Shown piece by piece: positions 30,105 through 40,600 of a stretch of DNA of 40,805 nt (its first letter is position 1; each line of letters opens with the position of its first letter). The position numbers and the translations under genes are program-made. Source of the stretch: a virus; the IMG/VR virus record IMGVR_UViG_3300008627_000017, positions 1-40,805 of that record; one strand, given 5' to 3'. The notes below the pieces were generated by a model. That model saw nothing but the letters and a program-made list of their open reading frames with translations. It was not told the origin of the DNA and made no database searches.

Positions 30105-31041
30105 AATTGTAAATTTATTAAATAGGGTTTTAAACTCAACGGGAAAAAAGTTAAAAAAATCCAATGAGTATATGTATTGGTCTCCATTTATTTCACATCA
30201 TAAGCCGAAGCTCCAGGTCAATATTAGTACTGGAAAGTGGCATGATTGGGTAAGTAATATAGGTGGGCACACTTTATTTCAGTTATTTAAAAAGGTAAAT
30301 GCTACTAAAGCACAATTTAATGAGCTTAGAGAACTGGTAGATGCTGATATATCGTATAATAAAATTGATAAGGGGAATACACAAGCTTTAAAAGTAGAAT
30401 TACCAAAAGAATTTAAATCACTTTGGAATGGGAATGATAGTATTGTTAAAAATCATGCATTAAATTATTTATATAAGAGAGGAATAACTGATGCGGATAT
30501 ATTAAAATATAATATTGGTTATTGTGATAGCGGGTTGTATTCTAATCGTATTATTGTACCATCATATGATGAAAATGGCCAACTAAACTTTTTTATTGGC
30601 AGAGATTTTTATAATAGTAAAATGAAGTATAGAAATTCACCAACGTCAAAGAATGTTATTGGATTTGAATTGTTTATCAATTGGGATGAGCCAATAATAT
30701 TAACTGAGGGTGTGATGGATGCTATTACATTTAGAAGAAATGCGATTCCTTTATTTGGTAAAACGGTAATGAGTAATTTAAAAAAGAAAATTATTGAAAA
30801 GAGAGTAAAGAGGATTTATTTAGCATTAGATAATGATGCATTAAGTGATTCTATTGAAATTGCTAAATATTTTATAGATAATGGAATTGAGATTTATTTG
30901 ATGAAATTTGAAAAAAAAGATCCAAATGAGATTGGTTTTGAGAATTTGTTATATTTAATAAATGAAGCAGGTAAAACTACATTTTCAGATTTAATACAAT
31001 TGAAATTAAATGGCAAAACAAAAAGATATATGGAAGTTTAA
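30088..31041 (+). CDS. 61: DNA primase (T4 gp61 / DnaG-type TOPRIM)
   Basis: 317 residues (T4 gp61: 342) from a GTG start overlapping the nuclease by 17 nt. The N-terminal region EYMYWSPFISHHKPKLQVNI and WHDWVSNIGGHTLFQLF keeps the shape of the DnaG zinc ribbon but has lost the metal-binding cysteines. The TOPRIM core has ILTEGVMDA (E207, D211) and IYLALDNDAL (D248-N-D250). A 4-helix linker lies between (ALNYLYKRGITDADILKY, as in DnaG). It synthesises RNA primers with the replicative helicase, which is not in this window. Confidence 0.8.
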   Translation: MKNQNKIVNLLNRVLNSTGKKLKKSNEYMYWSPFISHHKPKLQVNISTGKWHDWVSNIGGHTLFQLFKKVNATKAQFNELRELVDADISYNKIDKGNTQALKVELPKEFKSLWNGNDSIVKNHALNYLYKRGITDADILKYNIGYCDSGLYSNRIIVPSYDENGQLNFFIGRDFYNSKMKYRNSPTSKNVIGFELFINWDEPIILTEGVMDAITFRRNAIPLFGKTVMSNLKKKIIEKRVKRIYLALDNDALSDSIEIAKYFIDNGIEIYLMKFEKKDPNEIGFENLLYLINEAGKTTFSDLIQLKLNGKTKRYMEV

Positions 31042-31237
31042 TGATAATGACTGGAAAGTTCATATTACAAATATAGAACTTTTTGAAAGTATATGTCAAA
31101 CATTTAACTTTATGAATCAAATAGATAGTTGTACTAAATATTATAAAGGTGATTTATCTAATCCAATAGCTTGGGATATAGTAGTGCCAGATGAATTTAT
31201 AAATGATGTTAAAAAACATATTAAGGATTTTGATTGA
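31010..31237 (+). CDS. Small protein between primase and Mre11-Rad50, unknown function
   Basis: 75 residues. It starts inside the primase 3' end (32-nt overlap) and shares TTGA with the next start. DIWKFNDNDWKVHITNIELF and SNPIAWDIVVPDEFINDVKK suggest a compact alpha/beta fold. No family recognised. The overlaps on both sides imply translational coupling. Confidence 0.5.
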   Translation: MAKQKDIWKFNDNDWKVHITNIELFESICQTFNFMNQIDSCTKYYKGDLSNPIAWDIVVPDEFINDVKKHIKDFD

Positions 31238-34200
31238 TAGAACCAAATGTTGTAAAAGTTCCTTTTCGTAAATTAAAAAAAATACTTCACATATCAGATA
31301 TTCAAATTCGTAATTTAAAGCGCCATCACGAATACGAATTGGTGTTCGATCGGTTATATGAAAAGGTAAAAGAACATTCAGAAAATTCAGTAGTATATAT
31401 TGGTGGTGATATAGCACACTCTAAAACTGATATGTCTCCTGAATTAGTTGATCAATTATCGCGATTGTTTAAGAATCTTGCAGATATTGTACCCACAATT
31501 ATTATTGCCGGAAATCATGATTGCAATCTTAATAATAGGTCAAGAATGGATGTTCTTACTCCGATAGTAGAAAATCTTAACCACGCTAATTTACACTATC
31601 TTAAAAATACAGGAGTGTATAAATGTGCAGATACTAAATTTGTAGTATGGGATGTGTGGGACGATAAAAAAGATTATATTAAAGCTAAAGATGTAGATGG
31701 TGATACTAAAATATTATTATTTCATGGAACAGTTGATGCATCTGAAACTGATTTAGGGTTTAGATTACCGTCAGATGTTAAAATTAAAATGATGGATGAG
31801 TTCGATATGGCACTACTGGGCGACATTCATAAAATGCAAACTTTACAAGAATATAATAAAAAGAAAAAGAAGCCCATAGTAAGATATTGTGGAAGTCTTG
31901 TAATGCAAAATCATGGGGAGCAGTTATATGGTCATGGTATATCATTATGGGATGTACCAAATAGATCCTTTGAACATATAGAATTAAAAAATGATTATGG
32001 TTATGTAACAGTTGATATAGATAAGGGAAAAGTACCACAAATAGATAATATGCCTAAAAAGGCTAGATTGCGAGTTCGTGTTTCTAATACTTCTGCTACC
32101 GAATTAAAGAAAGCACTTACATTAATTCATGAAAAATATGGTATTGAAGAAATGTCAGTTACTAGAATAGATGCACTTTATAATACTGATAGAAAAAGAA
32201 ATAAAACAATTCAAATTAGTGATATAAGCAATACCGATATTCAGTATAAATTAATAGAGGAGTATTTAAATGCTAATCATATAATAGATGATAAAACTTT
32301 ACTTGAAATTAAAAAAATAAATGAAACATTAAATCAAAATCTTCCAGAAGAAGAAATATATAGAAATGTTAGCTGGAAACTTAAACATTTTGAGTTTTCT
32401 AATATGTTTAGTTATGGCGAAGATAATATTGTTAATTTTACTAAATTAAATGGTATAGTGGGGTTATTTGCTCCAAATACATCAGGTAAAAGTAGCTTAT
32501 TAGATGCACTTTCTTTTTGCTTATTTGATACTTGTAGTAGAGCTTTTAAAGCTGATAATGTATTGAATAATAAAAAGAAAGATTTTTTTTGTAAAGCGAA
32601 TTTTGAGATCGATGGGATAGATTATTTTGTTGAACGTGTTGCTAAAAAACAAAGAAATGGTCATGTAAAGGTTGATGTAGATTTTTATACATTTGATGAT
32701 ACAGGAGATAAAGTATCTATGAATGGGGATCAAAGGAGAACTACAAATACTAATATTAGAAAAGTTATAGGAACATATGATGATTTTATTTTAACTACAT
32801 TATCTTCTCAAATAAATAATTCAGTTTTTATAGAAAAAACTCAAAAAGAGAAAAAAACATTGCTTGCTCAATTTATGGGATTGGAGATATTTGATAAATT
32901 GTGGATAAGTGCTTCTGATGAAATTAAAGATGTATCTGCGGTATTGAAAAATTTTAAACAAAATGATTGGGACGTAGAATTAGTAGATATTAAAAATAAT
33001 AAAAAACAATTTAAAGAAACATATGATAAATTATTAGTTGAAAAATCTGGATTACAAACTGAGAAAAAGACATTAGAAAATAATATTATATTATTATCTA
33101 AAAAGTTGAAACCTACTGATAAGTCAGTTGAAGATATAGATAATTTAAAAGAAAATAAAAATAAATTAATACAGATATTAAGTGATCTTGATAATGAATT
33201 GGGAGAATTGAGTTCAAGATTAGAAAAAACAAATATATTAAATGAAGAATTACACATAAAAATACAAGATCATAAATCTCAAAATACTGAAGGCAAATTT
33301 GTTGAATTAGAAAATTTAGAGTTACAAAAAAAGGAAATTGAAATTGACTTGGATAAAATGAAAATAGAAGTAAAATCTAAATTAGATAAAATTGAAAAAC
33401 TTGGTGATTTGGAATATGATAAAGATTGTGATTATTGTATGAAAAATCCGTTTACATTAGATGCTATTGAAACTAAAAAGAAATTAGAAGTAGATAAAGA
33501 TGACGTTAAAATTTATCTAAATAGATTAGATACTATAGAACATCAAATAAATCATTTATATCATGTTAGAGAACGGAAAGCGGACTTGGACGACAATATA
33601 AATAAATTGCAAAAAATATTTTCACTTAAAAATGAATTGGATAGCAAGAAGGTATTATCAGTAGAAAAGAGAAAAAATATATTACATCAAATAAGTTCGG
33701 TAGAAGAAAAAATTGTTAAATATTATGAGCAGGAAAAAGATATTATTTATAATCAACAAATAGAATCAGAAATAGGCGGTGTAGAAGTTAAATTAGATAT
33801 TATTGTTAATGATTATGAATTATTAAATGATAATATAAATAATGTTTTTAGTGAAATTAAAGTGTTAGATACTAAAAGGCGGTCTATTTTAAATAATATT
33901 AAAAAGGTTGAAAAATTAGAAAATAAATATAAAGCTTATGAATATTATTTAGATGCTGTTAAACGTGATGGTGTTCCATATGAATTAATAACTAAAGCAT
34001 TACCTACAATTGAAGGCGAAGTAAATAATATACTTGCTCAGTTAGTTGATTTTCAAATGTTGTTTGAAATGGATGGAAAAAATATAAATAATTATATTGT
34101 GTATGATGAAGATAATATTTGGCCTCTTGAATTATCATCTGGTATGGAACGATTTATTTCATCGCTTGCTATTCGTGTTGGTTTAATAAATGTTTCTAAC

Positions 34201-34410
34201 TTACCACGAAGTAATTTTCTTGCGGTTGATGAAGGTTTCGGGAGTATGGATTCAGATAATCTTAATTCTGTTTATAGCTTATTTCAATATTTAAAATCAC
34301 AATTTCAGTTTACATTGATTGTATCACATATTGATCAAATGAGAGATGCGGTAGATACGCTTTTAGAAATAAAAAAGGAAAATAGTTTTAGTAATATTAA
34401 TTTTGATTAG
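31234..34410 (+). CDS. 47-46: Mre11-Rad50 (gp47-gp46) fusion recombination nuclease
   Basis: 1058 residues from TTG, with AAGGA just upstream. Residues about 10-360 are gp47/Mre11: ILHISDIQI, VVYIGGDIAH, IIAGNHDCN, ILLFHGT, LLGDIHKMQ. From about 375 gp46/Rad50 begins: WKLKHFEFSNMFSYG, Walker A APNTSGKSS (K419), long coiled coils, zinc hook C732-DY-C735, signature LSSGMERF (967-974), Walker B FLAVDEGFGSMD (D999-E1000). T4 encodes these as two proteins (339 and 560). Here one chain joins nuclease and ATPase. Motif I has Gln in place of the usual metal-binding His (DIQ, not D-H). It would resect DNA ends for recombination-dependent replication. Confidence 0.9.
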   Translation: MIEPNVVKVPFRKLKKILHISDIQIRNLKRHHEYELVFDRLYEKVKEHSENSVVYIGGDIAHSKTDMSPELVDQLSRLFKNLADIVPTIIIAGNHDCNLNNRSRMDVLTPIVENLNHANLHYLKNTGVYKCADTKFVVWDVWDDKKDYIKAKDVDGDTKILLFHGTVDASETDLGFRLPSDVKIKMMDEFDMALLGDIHKMQTLQEYNKKKKKPIVRYCGSLVMQNHGEQLYGHGISLWDVPNRSFEHIELKNDYGYVTVDIDKGKVPQIDNMPKKARLRVRVSNTSATELKKALTLIHEKYGIEEMSVTRIDALYNTDRKRNKTIQISDISNTDIQYKLIEEYLNANHIIDDKTLLEIKKINETLNQNLPEEEIYRNVSWKLKHFEFSNMFSYGEDNIVNFTKLNGIVGLFAPNTSGKSSLLDALSFCLFDTCSRAFKADNVLNNKKKDFFCKANFEIDGIDYFVERVAKKQRNGHVKVDVDFYTFDDTGDKVSMNGDQRRTTNTNIRKVIGTYDDFILTTLSSQINNSVFIEKTQKEKKTLLAQFMGLEIFDKLWISASDEIKDVSAVLKNFKQNDWDVELVDIKNNKKQFKETYDKLLVEKSGLQTEKKTLENNIILLSKKLKPTDKSVEDIDNLKENKNKLIQILSDLDNELGELSSRLEKTNILNEELHIKIQDHKSQNTEGKFVELENLELQKKEIEIDLDKMKIEVKSKLDKIEKLGDLEYDKDCDYCMKNPFTLDAIETKKKLEVDKDDVKIYLNRLDTIEHQINHLYHVRERKADLDDNINKLQKIFSLKNELDSKKVLSVEKRKNILHQISSVEEKIVKYYEQEKDIIYNQQIESEIGGVEVKLDIIVNDYELLNDNINNVFSEIKVLDTKRRSILNNIKKVEKLENKYKAYEYYLDAVKRDGVPYELITKALPTIEGEVNNILAQLVDFQMLFEMDGKNINNYIVYDEDNIWPLELSSGMERFISSLAIRVGLINVSNLPRSNFLAVDEGFGSMDSDNLNSVYSLFQYLKSQFQFTLIVSHIDQMRDAVDTLLEIKKENSFSNINFD

Positions 34411-34552
34411 AATATAAAATTCTTTTTGTACATTTTTCTTTTATAAGTTTTTCTACTACTACATACATTTTATATCCATTGTGCTTACAATATTCTTTGA
34501 GCATATCTCTATATTCTCTTCTTATTTTTATATCTACTAATTTTTCTTTCAT
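34397..34552 (-). CDS. Small ribbon-helix-helix-like protein (minus strand)
   Basis: 51 residues on the minus strand. Ribosome binding site TAGGAA lies 8-10 nt before the ATG. KLVDIKIRREYRDMLKEYCK then GYKMYVVVEKLIKEK follows the strand-helix-helix layout of Arc/MetJ-type repressors. Its 3' end overlaps the end of the Mre11-Rad50 gene by 14 nt, tail to tail. The repeats TTTCATAA/TTATGAAA in and upstream of its start suggest autoregulation. Confidence 0.55.
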   Translation of the reverse strand: MKEKLVDIKIRREYRDMLKEYCKHNGYKMYVVVEKLIKEKCTKRILYSNQN

Positions 34553-34614
34553 AATAAATTCCTAACTTTATAATAATTATTGATTTCATAAAAAAATCAT
34601 AATTTATTATGAAA
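34547..34614 (-). promoter_or_regulatory. Operator-like repeats upstream of the RHH gene
   Basis: TTTCATAA occurs at 34547-34554 (covering the RHH start codon) and 34584-34591, and its inverse TTATGAAA at 34607-34614. The last two form an inverted repeat with a 15-nt spacer. Three half-sites near a small DNA-binding gene are typical of an autoregulated operator. AT-richness lowers the weight. Confidence 0.35.
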
Positions 34615-34639
34615 ATATTTAATATATTTTTGATCTTAA

Positions 34640-34647
34640 TATTTATA
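34640..34647 (+). promoter_or_regulatory. TATTTATA promoter candidate for the giant fibre gene
   Basis: TATTTATA ends 25 nt before the ATG at 34673. The region 34553-34672 holds no other gene. Confidence 0.4.
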
Positions 34648-34672
34648 GGTATATGATGGAGATATAATATAC

Positions 34673-37600
34673 ATGGGATTTCTTCCTAAAGAAAGAATAA
34701 AACAAAATCTAAAAAAAGTTGATGTATTCCTTGAAGATACTGAAAATGAATATATAAGAGTACAAGATATTCCTGATACTTTTGTACAGGGAAGATCTGC
34801 ATTTAAACTGTTTGGTTCTGAGTTTCTTAAAGTTAATGTTCCATTAAAAATTGAAATATTAGATAAATCTGGAAATACAGTTTGGGTTGAACCAGTAAGA
34901 TATGGTCAAGAATCATCACCGAAATTACCTTATAGATATGTTACTGTAGAAGTTTATCCGCCCCCATATAATATACCCGGTGAAGCTGAAATTGTTATAT
35001 TAGCTGAATTAGATGATGAAAAAGTTCCATTTGATATACCACAAGAATTTATTGGAACGTATAATGTAAAATATAGAAAAACAATAAATTTGGATTCTTC
35101 TGTTACAATAAATACTCAACCAATTTTATTTTATAAAAAACCTAAGATAGCCGCGACAGAGATAGTAAAGGCCCAGAAAAAAATGGATGCCCCAGAAAAC
35201 ACATTTATATCTGGTAGTAAACTATATGGAATAGTAAATGCAGAACTTTCAAATCAATCTTATCAATCTGGATCTGAAACGAATACACAAACAAATACAT
35301 CAGAAGGTGGAAAATCTTCTACTTCATCTGGAGACATACAAAAACAAGCTAATTTGTGGAAATATAAAACTGGAGAATATGCGTCTAGAAGCGAATTAGA
35401 AAAAAGGGGAATTAAAAAGGAATTAGGATCTCCAGAAGTTCCGCAAATGGTTTTATATACTAATGAAGCAAATAATTTTGTATCCAAAATGGTAGGAGGA
35501 GATATTACAGTTAATAATATTGATTTACCAATAAATGAAAAGAGAGAAATAAGCAACGGCGATCCGACATTACCTGATTCTGCGTTTCAGGCAGCATTTA
35601 CATTTCCTACTTTTGTGGCTACCGTTGAAGAAGTTATAAGTGATAGGCAGTTAATTGTTAATAAGCCATATTCTTTGGAATTTGATAGTACTAGATTTGG
35701 AGGGGATGATGATAAACAAAGAATTTATAGTAATATAGGTTCTATAAGTGGACAATCACCAATATATGCTAATTTTACAGCTTCATATGTGGATTGGTCA
35801 GTACCTTCCACAAGTAGTTATAGATTTGATTCGTTTATTGATTTAACTATTGAAAATATGAGAACTTTTAGTGGAGATGTTTATAGATTAAAGGTTTATG
35901 GTGCAAGTGATAGTTCTCAGGGTGATTTTCCTGTACTATTAAATACAGTAGTTGAATCTCCAGAATTATTAGTAGATACTAATTCGCCATCCGGTGTTTT
36001 ACGAAGTGGATATTTTATAGATCAAACTCATATAGATAAATATTGGAATGCATATGGTGGAGATAATACTACGAATACTCTTACACCATATTATACTATG
36101 TCTTTGGCAGATAGTGTATTCTTGTCAGGGTCTTATTCTACTTACAATCAGGTTGGGAGGGCTGAACTTGATAATTCATATTCTTTTACTGTTAGAAAGG
36201 ACGTGGTTTATACTTTAAGTTTTAAGGCGAGAGCTAGAAAAACAGAAAAAACAGATATAAGTGGAAATGCATATAAAAAAGCAAAAATGTTTTTTCACCT
36301 ATCTGGATCTAATTTAGCAAGAGATGTTGATTTACAAATTCAACATTCTGCTTCTTTTGGTCATACACTTACAAATGAATTTAATCAAAAAGTTGGGTTG
36401 GAAATATTAGATGACGTTTCAGATGATGAGTGGATAGATTTTGGTTATATTAGCCATACATTTACACCAAAGTTTAAATTAAATAAAATAAAAAATACTG
36501 ATACGGTTTTGCAATTAAGAATACACTCTGGAGAGTGGGTAATTAGAGATATATCATTAAGGGCTGCATCTGATACGGGATTTTCGCCAGATGAAATGAA
36601 GGTACGAATCCCAATTCCACCAAATACATTGAGACCAGATAATTGGGATTTTTTGATAGAGTATTTAGATATAAATGGAAATACTGCTGAAACGATAACA
36701 TTTCTTGATAATATTGCTATATCTGGGTCTGCTTTAGTTATTGAAGGAAGTGATAATTTACTTTCAGGTTCTCTATTTATGGGGAATATACAAGATTCGG
36801 GAATAGAAATGGCGGGTGCTAATTCAGCATTTATGCGATCAGTTGGATATATAGGATTTCAAAGTGCGTCGTTAAGTGGTAAAGGTGGATTTATGATATG
36901 GAGTGGATCAGTATTACCAGATGCTCCAGATAATTATACCGGAGCTGGTTTAGAGATACACGATGGAGTAACTGGTGATGATGAAAGTTATTTTAAGTTT
37001 AGAACGAATCCTTCTTTATTTGATGTAAAAACATCTACATTCTTTTTTGGTAAGTCCAATAATCCCGCTAATTTTATTAGTGGGTCAAACGGTAATTTAC
37101 AAATTTCATCATCCAATTTTAGTGTAGGGGCTTCTGGCAACGTTACGATGAGTGGGGAAGTTAGTGCCTCAAGTGGTCACATTGGTAATTTTAGAATTAT
37201 AGATGGAAAGATAAGTGGTAGCAATATTACTTTGGATGCTACAAATTCTACAATCTATAAAACAGATCAGGGACCCGGCAGCGATACTAGTGCACCATTT
37301 GATCAATTAAGAGATGAATATTATATAGATTTTACTCCAACCGTTGAAAGTCCAGATAACTATTATATTAAGATGGGTCCAAATTTTATGGTGGATAAAG
37401 ATGGCATATTGATTGCTAGTGGAGCAACTTTTGAAGGATCTATTACTGCGAGTGCTGGGTTAATAGGTGGATTTACAACGGATAGTCATTCATTTTATAG
37501 TGATAATATATTCATAAGTGGTAGCCCAGAAGTTGGTGGAATTGACGATCCAAAGTATATGTTTATTAGTACTTCTAATTTTAATGTAAAAGAAAACGGC

Positions 37601-40600
37601 GACATAACAGGTTCACAAGTATTGTTTACTGGTGGTAAAATTGCTGGATTCACTATTGACGGAACACAGCTAAAACAAGGAACAAGTTTTTATTTAGACG
37701 GTAATAGTTCAGCAACTTACTTTATATCTTCATCTAATTTTCAAGTTAGACCAGATGGAGATGTTAGTGGTTCACAAGTATTATTCACCGGTGGTAAAAT
37801 TGCTGGAGCAACAATAACAGATGATAAATTATCATATGGTTCAAACTGGTCAATATCAGCATCTGCACAAGACAATGAATATTTTATATCATCAAGTAAA
37901 TTTAATGTAAAACAGAGTGGCGACATAACAGGTTCACAAGTATTGTTTACTGGCGGTAAGATTGCTGGATTTACAATATCAGGGAACACTCTTACAGCAA
38001 CTAATTTTACATTAGATGCTAGTGGTAAATCTATTTCACTTGGAACTGATGATACTATCTTTATAGCAGACGCCGATGAAGGTATTCAGTTAGGTGATGC
38101 TACATTTGCAGATGCACCATTTAGTGTAACTACCGCAGGTGTACTAAAAGCTGAATCTGGGACGATTGGTGGTTGGAATATTGATAATTCAAAAATATAT
38201 TCTACTAATTTATATATTCGTTCAAGTGGAGTATTAGAGACGGCTAATTTCGCCAGTGGGGTCAAGGGGTGGAGAATTGATTCCGCTAATAATGGTTCAG
38301 CTGAATTTGAAAATGTTAAAATTCGTGGTACATTATCTACTGCGGTATTTGAGAAAGAAACAGTAAATGCAGTTGGTGGGCAGTTATATATTGCTAATTC
38401 AACCGCTATAACAGGATCGGGAACTGTATCTGCGTCTGAAGCTACAATGAGTGTTGAGAATGTTGGTGGATTTGTAGCTAATGAAATAGTTTCAGCGAAG
38501 AAAATACACAATACAGGATTTGCTACTGAATATATGTTGGTAGAAAGTTCTTCGAGAGACAATCCATCAAGTGATACTAATTTTGCTGGAAAACTTTATG
38601 TACAAAGGGGATATAGTGGATCATTGCCTGGAACAAATGATACGGGATCTCTTGGGAACGCAGCATCTATTGCACAAGATTTTGAGCCAGGACAAGTTTT
38701 AGTTTCAACTGGAACGGTTGGAACTGGTTATATTAGATTAAATGCAAATCCAAATGATCCATATACGCCATATATTGATATTGTTGAAAGAACTGGAAGT
38801 GCAATTTATGATGTAGATTTGAAAGCTCGACTTGGTGATTTGAGTGGATTAAGTTCAGCACGACTACATGGTACAGATCCCGCAAATGCAGGATTTGGAT
38901 TATATTCTCAAAATGTATTTTTAGAAGGTGGTATAGTAGCTAATACTGGTTCTATTGCTGGTATAAATATGGAATCCGGTAAATTATTTACGGACGTTGG
39001 TACTTGGGACAATTCAAACACAGGATTTTATCTTGATTCAGAATCTTCAATGAGTTTGGGTGATAAATTTAGTTGGGACGGTAATAATTTATCAGTTGAA
39101 GGTTCTATAACAATTACTAGTGGTGATTTAGCAGGAGTAACTGCAGCATCAATTAGTGGTTCGGGTGATGAAGTGTCGTCATCATTAGCTAGTAGACAAA
39201 CTCCATTTGAAACTCAGGTGGTCCTTGATTCTGATGGTATGGGACTGTGGAACGCAGCTGGAACGGTTCAAGTAGCTGATTATGGTAGTACAGTTACAAT
39301 TGGCAGATCGGGATCAGGATATGAAAATGTTTATATTGATAGTGATTCTGTGGATATAAGAAGGGGGACTCAAGTTTCTGCCTCATTTGGAATTCCGACA
39401 ACAATAGGACCAACTACTGGAGAACATATTAAAATTTCTTCTACTGGAGTTGAATTAAAAAAGAGCAGCACAGTTTATGGTAAATTTGCATCCACTACAA
39501 CGATAGGAAACACAAGCGCAGATCATGTAAGTATTGATAGTAATTCTGTTGATGTTATACACAATTCTAATAATAAAGCAGTAGTTGATGCAACAGGATT
39601 TCATGTAACTCAGAGTGCTAATGGTGTAGCACATTTTGGATCTACTATGCGAGTTGGACAAGATCATGCTTCAAAATCTGCATTAAGAGTTGATGGTAGT
39701 GGTAATTTAACTATTGGAACAAGCGGAACTACAAATTTTAGTGTAACAAATGCTGGGGCAATTACTATGGCAGCTGGATTAAATGCAGTTCATATTAATG
39801 CAACGTCAGGTTCTATTGGCGGATTTACAATTGGAACAAATATTTTAACTACCAGTGGGGCAGGAATTGGTAAATCTGGTCAAGACCAAGCATTTTGGGC
39901 AGGCAGTGATACACAAAACTCTGCTGAGTTCAGAGTTTCACACGCAGGAGCATTAGTTGCAAGTGACGCAACTATTACAGGAACAATTACAGCAGATATA
40001 ATAACTGCAAATACGGCAGGAAATATGGCAGGTTTTAGATTAGGTTCTAATATATTAGAATCAACTGGTTCTTCTGCTGGAGTTGGTGTTAAAATAGATA
40101 CTTCTACTACTAATACCATTAATGTAGGAGATTTTGATGCTCAACATATGTTGTTGGATGGTGCAAATTCAAATGTTAAATTTTATGATGCCAGTAATAA
40201 TGAAATTTTAAAAATTGGTAGTGGTTTGACACAGACCTTTTCGGGTTATGGACATGGAATGAAACTAACTAAAGGAGCTCTTTTAATTTATGATGGTGCA
40301 GCTGTACAAGATCAAATAGCACCTTCGCTTGATGTTCAAACTGAAAGAGAATCAAATATGGAAGGTGATGCTTATAGTGTATATTTTAGAATGAGCGCAA
40401 ATAATAGTACCTCTTATAATCAATATGTGTGGGGGGATAACGATGGAAGTGATTTTTCCACTACACATTATAATATTTATAGTAAAGTAACTGGACTGAA
40501 CTATATGGCTACCAATACCAGTTATGGAGTTTATTCCAAAGTAGAAGGTGTTGGTACTTCTGGAACTGGTTATGGTGGATATTTTTCAGCTAAGCAGTAT

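Noticed and set aside
37601-37975. CRISPR-like spaced repeats
   Set aside because: The repeats are in frame, encode beta-helix units, diverge at codon level, and have no leader or cas genes.
38086-38562. Minus-strand 158-residue frame and similar ones at 35263, 37741 and 39880
   Set aside because: They are antisense to the giant fibre frame, which continues without a stop. Their composition is the complement of fibre repeats.
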